DNA of 10,454 nucleotides, from contig DASUWI010000056.1 in assembly GCA_036378495.1 (NCBI GenBank), positions 1 through 10,454 on the forward strand, written 5' to 3'. Below are positions 6,610 through 10,454 of the stretch, in pieces. The stretch's first letter is position 1. Every line of letters begins with the position of its first letter. The notes under the pieces were generated by a model. It did no database searches and was not told the DNA's origin. It worked only from the letters and a program-made list of their open reading frames with translations. This stretch comes from JAFALX01 sp036378495. Its GTDB lineage: Bacteria; Chloroflexota; Dormibacteria; Aeolococcales; Aeolococcaceae. The position numbers and the translations under genes are program-made.

Positions 6610-6612
6610 ACT
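6607..6612 (+). promoter_or_regulatory. Putative -10 element TAGACT for leaderless ybaB
   Basis: TAGACT ends exactly 7 bases before the ybaB ATG (6620), the same hexamer and spacing as before plsY. Its first three bases are the dnaX stop codon. No Shine-Dalgarno sequence precedes ybaB, so a leaderless mRNA starting at the ATG is plausible, making ybaB-recR separable from dnaX. No clear -35 box is visible. Confidence 0.5.
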
Positions 6613-6619
6613 GGCCACG

Positions 6620-6934
6620 ATGCCGAATCCCCAGCAGAACATGATGAAGCAGCTGCAACAGATGCAGGCCCGCATGGCGAAAGTGCAGGAGCAGCTGTCG
6701 GAGATCACGGTGACCGGCAGCGCCGGTGGCGGTGCCGTGACCGTGACCGTGGACGGGCACCAGAACGTTCGCGGTGTGAACATCGAGGCGGAGGCGCTCG
6801 AGGAAGGCGCCGAGATGCTCTCCGATCTCGTGCTTGCGGCGGTGAACGACGCGATGGAACAGTCGCGTCAGCAGGCGGCGGCACAGATGGGGCAGCTGAC
6901 GGCCGGCCTGGGCCTGCCGCCCGGTCTCATCTGA
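6620..6934 (+). CDS. ybaB: YbaB/EbfC family nucleoid-associated protein
   Basis: Small DNA-binding protein of the YbaB/EbfC family, a dimer linked to nucleoid structure and usually encoded between dnaX and recR. The 104 residues match the family length. The N-terminal helix is Gln/Met-rich (NMMKQLQQMQARMAKVQEQL), followed by the conserved strand region EITVTGSAGGGAVTVTVDG and NVRGVNIEAEAL, then a helix with LVLAAVNDAMEQSRQQAA and a glycine-rich end LGLPPGLI. The frame stays open upstream to 6536 inside dnaX, but those residues are Arg-rich and unlike the family, so ATG 6620 (MPNPQQ) is the start. It lies 10 bp after the dnaX stop and has TAGACT 7 bases upstream. Confidence 0.93.
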   Translation: MPNPQQNMMKQLQQMQARMAKVQEQLSEITVTGSAGGGAVTVTVDGHQNVRGVNIEAEALEEGAEMLSDLVLAAVNDAMEQSRQQAAAQMGQLTAGLGLPPGLI

Positions 6935-6947
6935 GCGTCCCGATACC

Positions 6948-6952
6948 AGGAG
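6948..6952 (+). promoter_or_regulatory. Shine-Dalgarno AGGAG of recR
   Basis: AGGAG with 7 bases to the recR ATG at 6960 is a well-placed ribosome-binding site and decides the start. It contrasts with plsY and ybaB, which lack one, and suggests recR is translated from a longer transcript shared with ybaB. Confidence 0.75.
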
Positions 6953-6959
6953 CGGGTGC

Positions 6960-7559
6960 ATGCCCCTCGTCCCTGAGGCGGTGGAGCGGCTCGTCACCGA
7001 GTTCGGCAGGCTTCCCGGCATTGGCCCCAAGACGGCACAGCGCCTCGCGTTTCACTGTCTGCGCACGCCGGCGGAGATGACGGAACGACTCGGTGCGACG
7101 CTGCAGCGGCTGCACCAGGAGGTGCGGCCGTGCACTCGCTGTTTCTTCATCGCCGAGGGCGAGCTCTGCGCGGTGTGTGGCGACGCGCGGCGCGACCAGA
7201 CCGTCATCTGCGTGGTGGAGGAGGCGCTCGACGTCGTCGCGGTCGAGCGCAGCGGCGAGTTCCGTGGTCTCTATCACGTGCTCGGCGGCGCGTTGTCGCC
7301 GATGGACGGGGTCGGCCCCGACGAGCTGCGCATCGTCGAGCTGGAGCGGCGCGTCGCCGGCGGCGACGTGCACGAGGTGGTGGTGGCCACCGACCCCGAT
7401 GTCGAAGGTGAGGCGACCGCGTTCTACCTCGGTGAGCGGTTGGCGTCCTTGGGCGTCGTCGTGTCGCGTCTTGCCCACGGGCTGCCCGCGGGCGCCGACC
7501 TCGAGTACGCCGACGAGCTCACCGTGGCGCGCGCGTTCGCCGGCCGCCGTTCGCTCTGA
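6960..7559 (+). CDS. recR: Recombination mediator protein RecR
   Basis: Component of the RecFOR pathway that helps load RecA onto SSB-coated single-stranded gaps during repair. The 199 residues match full-length RecR. Order of parts: helix-hairpin-helix LPGIGPKTAQRLAFH (18-32); four-cysteine zinc module CTRC...CAVC (C58, C61, C70, C73), complete; Toprim domain from about 81 with CVVEEALDVVAVE, the LSPMDGVGPDEL segment and ATDPDVEGEAT (143-153); and the C-terminal LEYADELTVARAF motif, followed by a short Arg-containing end. It follows ybaB by 25 bp with its own Shine-Dalgarno site, so the two are likely co-transcribed. It converges on the LuxR-type regulator with a 16-bp gap and no visible terminator hairpin. 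Confidence 0.97.
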   Translation: MPLVPEAVERLVTEFGRLPGIGPKTAQRLAFHCLRTPAEMTERLGATLQRLHQEVRPCTRCFFIAEGELCAVCGDARRDQTVICVVEEALDVVAVERSGEFRGLYHVLGGALSPMDGVGPDELRIVELERRVAGGDVHEVVVATDPDVEGEATAFYLGERLASLGVVVSRLAHGLPAGADLEYADELTVARAFAGRRSL

Positions 7560-7575
7560 GCGCCGGGGCAGCACG
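7560..7575. other. Convergent recR / regulator junction
   Basis: Only 16 bp separate the stop codons of two convergent genes. No stem with a T-run fits, so termination signals must lie inside the coding ends or be factor-dependent. The junction marks the end of the conserved dnaX-ybaB-recR block and the beginning of an accessory regulator-transporter operon. Confidence 0.6.
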
Positions 7576-9843
7576 CTAGCCCACCCAGCGGGCCAGCTGC
7601 GTCCGCGAGTTGAGCCCGAGCTTGTTGAGCATGTTGGTCACGTGTGTGTCGACGGTTCGTGCGGACAGGAACAGGCGCGTGGCGATCTCGCGGTTGGTGA
7701 GGCCTTGGGCGATCAGCTGCGCGATCTCTGTTTCGCGTCTGGTGAGCGGGTCGCGATCCCTGGGGGCCGCGGGGCTCGGCTTGTCCTGAGCCTGCCCCAG
7801 CGCGAAGCTCACGCTCTCAGCCACAGTCAGGTTCAGGCCCTTGACGAATGACGCCTCGAAGGCGGTCTGGCCGAGACGTCCTCTCGAGCTCGTCAGACAC
7901 TCGTCGTGACGTGAGGCGTAGGGGGCGAGAAGTGGGACGCCGAGCGATTCTCGCAGTCCCTCGCTGCATCCCAGCAGCTCCGCGGCTCTCACATCCTGGC
8001 GGCGGTCGGCAGCCACCCAGGCGAGCGTCTCGATGAGTGACGCCACGCCGCGCCGGTCGTCGAGCGCGCTCTTGTAGGCGATCCCTTCGCGAGCGAGAGC
8101 CTCTGCCTGCTGCAGCTCGCTGCGACGACGTCGCGCCTCGGCAAGGTTGTTCAGCAGCATGCCGCGGACGTACACGTCCTTCGCCTGGGCGCAGATCTCG
8201 AGCCCTTCTTGCAGCAGCGCCAGGGCCGGATCGAAACGGCCGTTGGCCAGCCAGATCGAACAGGTGTGATGGATCCCGACGGCGACCATGGCCGGCACTC
8301 CGAGCGACCGGCCCGTCTCGATCATCAGCGACGAGAGCGCATCGACCTCGTCACCGCGACCGGCGGCGAAGCGGGCGAAGAGCAGCGATCCCGCCGCCCA
8401 CGCGGTGAACTCTCGATTGCCCAGGTCCTGCGCAATCTGCATCGCCTCCAGCGCGTACGCCTCGGCGCTGACCTCGTCAGCCAGCGCGGCCGCGAAGATC
8501 GCACAGATGGTGAGACACCGCACACGCAGCAAGGGCTCGGAGGTCGTCGCAGGCAGCAGCGACTCGAGGTAGCGGCGAGCCTCGGCGAGCGGCCCGCGGG
8601 CCAGCCAGTAATTGGCGAGCGTGGCCACAACATCGACGGCGGTGCTCTCGCGTCCCGGCTGCCGCCGGCAGAACTGCATCGCGCTCCACACGTTGTCGCG
8701 CTCGCGCAGAATCAACACGAAGCCGGCGGACTCATCCTCGCCAAACCGCATCACTCGCGCAGCGAACGCGGCCACCCAGGCACAGTGCCTGTCGCGAGCC
8801 GTGGTGTCCTCGCCGAGCTCCACCAGCTTGGCCTCGCCGTAGATGCGGATGGGCTCGAGCATGGAGTACCGCTCGGGCGTGCACGAATCGTCGAGCCGGA
8901 TGATCGAGCTCTCCACGAGGGAGGCCAGGCCGCCGATGATGTCGGCGGTCGTGGATTCCGGTTCGGAGCAGACGGCCACCGCGGCCTCCGCGGTGCAGCC
9001 GCCGACGAACACCGACATGCGGGCCCAGAGACGCTGCTCGCGCTCGTCGAGCAGCTTGTAGCTCCAATCGAGTGTCGCTTCCATCGTCCGCAGCCGGGGG
9101 TCGCCGCCCCGCAGCTCCATCGTCGCCAGCTCCCGATCCAGGCCGGCCAGGAGCTGATCCACGGTCAGGCTTGCAAGCCGAACCGCCGCGAGCTCGAGGG
9201 CCAGCGGCAGTCCGTCGAGCCGGTGGCACAGCTCCAGGACGCCGGCCGCATTCGCCGCGGTCACCGCGAACGCCGACCGCGACGCGGCCGCCCGTTCGAC
9301 CAGGAGGGCGACGGCGTCGCTGCCGGCCACCTGCGCCGGCCTGGGCGCCGCGTCCGAGTCGGGAAGCGAGAGCGGTGGCACCTCGAGCCGCGTCTCGCCG
9401 GCCATGCCCAGCGCGCGCCGGCTGGTGGCGACGATGCGCAGATCGGGGCAGCTCGTCAACAGAGCGCCCGCAAGAACTGCGGCGCTGTCGAGGAGATGCT
9501 CGCAGTTGTCCAGCACGAGCAGCGCCCGCTTGCCCTTGAGGTGGTCGCTGAGGGCTGACAGCGCCCAGCGCGCCGACACGTCCTGCAACCCGAGCGCACC
9601 GAAGACGGCCTGCGTCACCAGGGACGGGTCGTGGATCGAGGCGAGCCCCACCAACCACACGCCGTCGGGGAAGTTCCGCGCCATCTCACCTGCGGCGCGC
9701 AGCGCGAGCCGCGTCTTGCCCGAACCACCGCATCCGGTGAGCGTCAGCAGCCGCGTTGTGGTCAGCAGCCGCTTGATCTCCGCCAGCTCTCGCCGCCGCC
9801 CGATGAAGCTTGTCAGCTCCGACGGCAGATTGCTCGAGTGCAC
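7576..9843 (-). CDS. LuxR-family regulator with N-terminal STAND/NB-ARC ATPase
   Basis: Large transcription regulator of 755 residues. It opens with NLPSELTSFIGRRRELAEI, the usual beginning of this class, then Walker A GCGGSGKT (37-44), Walker B LLVLDNCEH (D112), a sensor segment RIVATSRRALG and the LCHRLDGLPLALELAA motif. The middle (about 360-650) is helical and TPR-like, expected to sense a ligand or partner. The C-terminus is a LuxR/GerE helix-turn-helix (699-755) with LTRRETEIAQLIAQGLTNRE and ARTVDTHVTNMLNKLGL. In such proteins ATP-dependent oligomerisation is thought to switch DNA binding. Start choice: the frame stays open upstream, but those residues are Arg-rich shadow sequence of the transporter gene; GTG at 9843-9841 overlaps the transporter TAG stop as TAGTG and directly precedes the conserved N-terminus. 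It is translationally coupled to, and probably regulates, the transporter operon. Confidence 0.92.
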   Translation of the reverse strand: MHSSNLPSELTSFIGRRRELAEIKRLLTTTRLLTLTGCGGSGKTRLALRAAGEMARNFPDGVWLVGLASIHDPSLVTQAVFGALGLQDVSARWALSALSDHLKGKRALLVLDNCEHLLDSAAVLAGALLTSCPDLRIVATSRRALGMAGETRLEVPPLSLPDSDAAPRPAQVAGSDAVALLVERAAASRSAFAVTAANAAGVLELCHRLDGLPLALELAAVRLASLTVDQLLAGLDRELATMELRGGDPRLRTMEATLDWSYKLLDEREQRLWARMSVFVGGCTAEAAVAVCSEPESTTADIIGGLASLVESSIIRLDDSCTPERYSMLEPIRIYGEAKLVELGEDTTARDRHCAWVAAFAARVMRFGEDESAGFVLILRERDNVWSAMQFCRRQPGRESTAVDVVATLANYWLARGPLAEARRYLESLLPATTSEPLLRVRCLTICAIFAAALADEVSAEAYALEAMQIAQDLGNREFTAWAAGSLLFARFAAGRGDEVDALSSLMIETGRSLGVPAMVAVGIHHTCSIWLANGRFDPALALLQEGLEICAQAKDVYVRGMLLNNLAEARRRRSELQQAEALAREGIAYKSALDDRRGVASLIETLAWVAADRRQDVRAAELLGCSEGLRESLGVPLLAPYASRHDECLTSSRGRLGQTAFEASFVKGLNLTVAESVSFALGQAQDKPSPAAPRDRDPLTRRETEIAQLIAQGLTNREIATRLFLSARTVDTHVTNMLNKLGLNSRTQLARWVG

Positions 9844-10454
9844 TAGCCGGCGGCGGCCTCGAGCGGCACGCGTCGCTGGTCCACGCCGAAACGCGCCAGT
9901 AGCAGGCCCGGCAGCAGGGCGCCAGGGATGATGACGTACGCGAAGTAGCCGATGTAACCGGCGCCCGCGGTGGCTGCGAACAGCGGGCCGATGATCAGCG
10001 GCGAGGCCATCGACCCGAGGTGACCGAAACCGTCTGTCCACCCGGTGCCGATGGCGCGAATGCTCGTCGGGTAGGCGACCGCCGTGTACGTGTACATGTT
10101 GCCCAGCCAGAGATAGATCCCGGCGGGCACGAACGTGTTGGCGATGCCGAGCACGACGATGTTGTGCAGCCAGTGCACGGCGACGAACACCATGAACAGG
10201 CTGAGCGACGTGAGCACCGCTCCTGCCAGCACCACCATCCTGCGATCGAACCGCTCATTCAACCGGGCCGAAACGAGGAGGCCGCCGACTGAACCGATCA
10301 CAGCGATCAGGCCCAGGATGAAGATGGTTCGCGCCGGGTATCCCTGCGTGGCGAGATACAGGCTGGCGAAACCGATCGGACCGTAGACGATGCCGCTGTA
10401 GCCGAGGAACCAGCAGACGACCAGCAGCGCCGTGCGGAAGCGGTACACCGAACC
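9843..10454 (-). CDS. MFS transporter, C-terminal half (5' end outside window)
   Basis: C-terminal half of a major facilitator superfamily permease, probably of the sugar/aromatic-acid:proton symporter type; substrate unknown. The frame runs off the right edge, and the GTG at 10448 is an internal codon: YRFRTALLVVCWFLGYSG resembles the start of TM7 in these proteins. Six hydrophobic segments (TM7-TM12) follow. The TM8-TM9 loop carries ARLNERFDRRMVVLAG, the second-half copy of the MFS GxxxDRxGRR loop. YPTSIRAIGTGWTDGFGHLGS is the typical TM10-TM11 region, where PTxxRxxGxG is common. A polar tail ends at TAG (9845-9843). The downstream regulator starts on the last base of that stop, so both lie in one operon. 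Confidence 0.9.
   Translation of the reverse strand, partial: GSVYRFRTALLVVCWFLGYSGIVYGPIGFASLYLATQGYPARTIFILGLIAVIGSVGGLLVSARLNERFDRRMVVLAGAVLTSLSLFMVFVAVHWLHNIVVLGIANTFVPAGIYLWLGNMYTYTAVAYPTSIRAIGTGWTDGFGHLGSMASPLIIGPLFAATAGAGYIGYFAYVIIPGALLPGLLLARFGVDQRRVPLEAAAG

Noticed and set aside
8209..9558. 449-codon open frame on the + strand opposite the LuxR-type regulator
   Set aside because: It is an antisense shadow of a strongly recognisable gene, with Arg/Gly/His-rich composition and no domain.
9844..10041. 66-codon N-terminal extension of the LuxR-type regulator
   Set aside because: The extension is Arg-rich and overlaps the transporter gene in another frame; the conserved N-terminus begins at the GTG that overlaps the transporter stop.
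1..10454. Defence island, CRISPR, mobile element or biosynthetic cluster
   Set aside because: I found no repeat-spacer pattern, transposase or integrase motif, target-site duplication, tRNA or attachment site; nearly all sequence is explained by housekeeping genes, one kinase and one regulator-transporter operon.

Overview
This 10.45-kb window is dense, high-GC bacterial chromosome with very short intergenic gaps. Two features suggest the lineage. First, the order SRP RNA - dnaX - ybaB - recR is the conserved block known from Bacillus and relatives. Second, the SRP RNA is the large, Alu-domain type, which is typical of Firmicutes and found in few high-GC groups. Together with TAGAAT/TAGACT -10 elements, apparently leaderless genes and a long STAND-ATPase LuxR regulator, this points to a GC-rich Terrabacteria lineage such as Chloroflexota, Dormibacterota or a deep-branching actinobacterium. 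That placement is an inference from features, not a phylogeny.

Left part (1-2154, + strand): the 3' end of a galactokinase gene (cut by the window edge), then plsY (acyl-phosphate glycerol-3-phosphate acyltransferase, phospholipid synthesis), then an unrecognised secreted or membrane-anchored Ala/Pro/Ser-rich protein of 225 residues that begins just after a good -10 element. Centre left (2155-4539, + strand): a 794-residue membrane histidine kinase (extracytoplasmic domain, HAMP, GAF, HisKA, HATPase) lying 17 bp after the unknown membrane protein, with no response regulator in the window.

Centre (4540-7559, + strand): an SRP RNA of about 268 nt whose ends pair perfectly (4566-4572 with 4827-4833) and whose Alu domain shows two hairpins with complementary loops. 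It is followed by a leader holding a perfect 13-bp inverted repeat, dnaX (clamp-loader subunit), ybaB (nucleoid-associated protein) and recR (recombination mediator). These serve protein targeting, replication and recombinational repair.

Right part (7560-10454, - strand): a LuxR-family STAND ATPase regulator and, upstream in the same operon, the C-terminal half of an MFS transporter, cut by the window edge. Transporter stop and regulator start overlap by one base (TAGTG). This pair converges on recR with a 16-bp gap.

I see no CRISPR array, insertion sequence, phage gene, toxin-antitoxin pair or clearly new multi-gene system. The strongest observations are the large SRP RNA, the promoter grammar it calibrates (TAGAMT, 7 bases, +1), the double use of TAG stop codons as promoter -10 elements before plsY and ybaB, a Cys-to-Asp replacement in the DnaX zinc module, and the inverted repeat in the dnaX leader.
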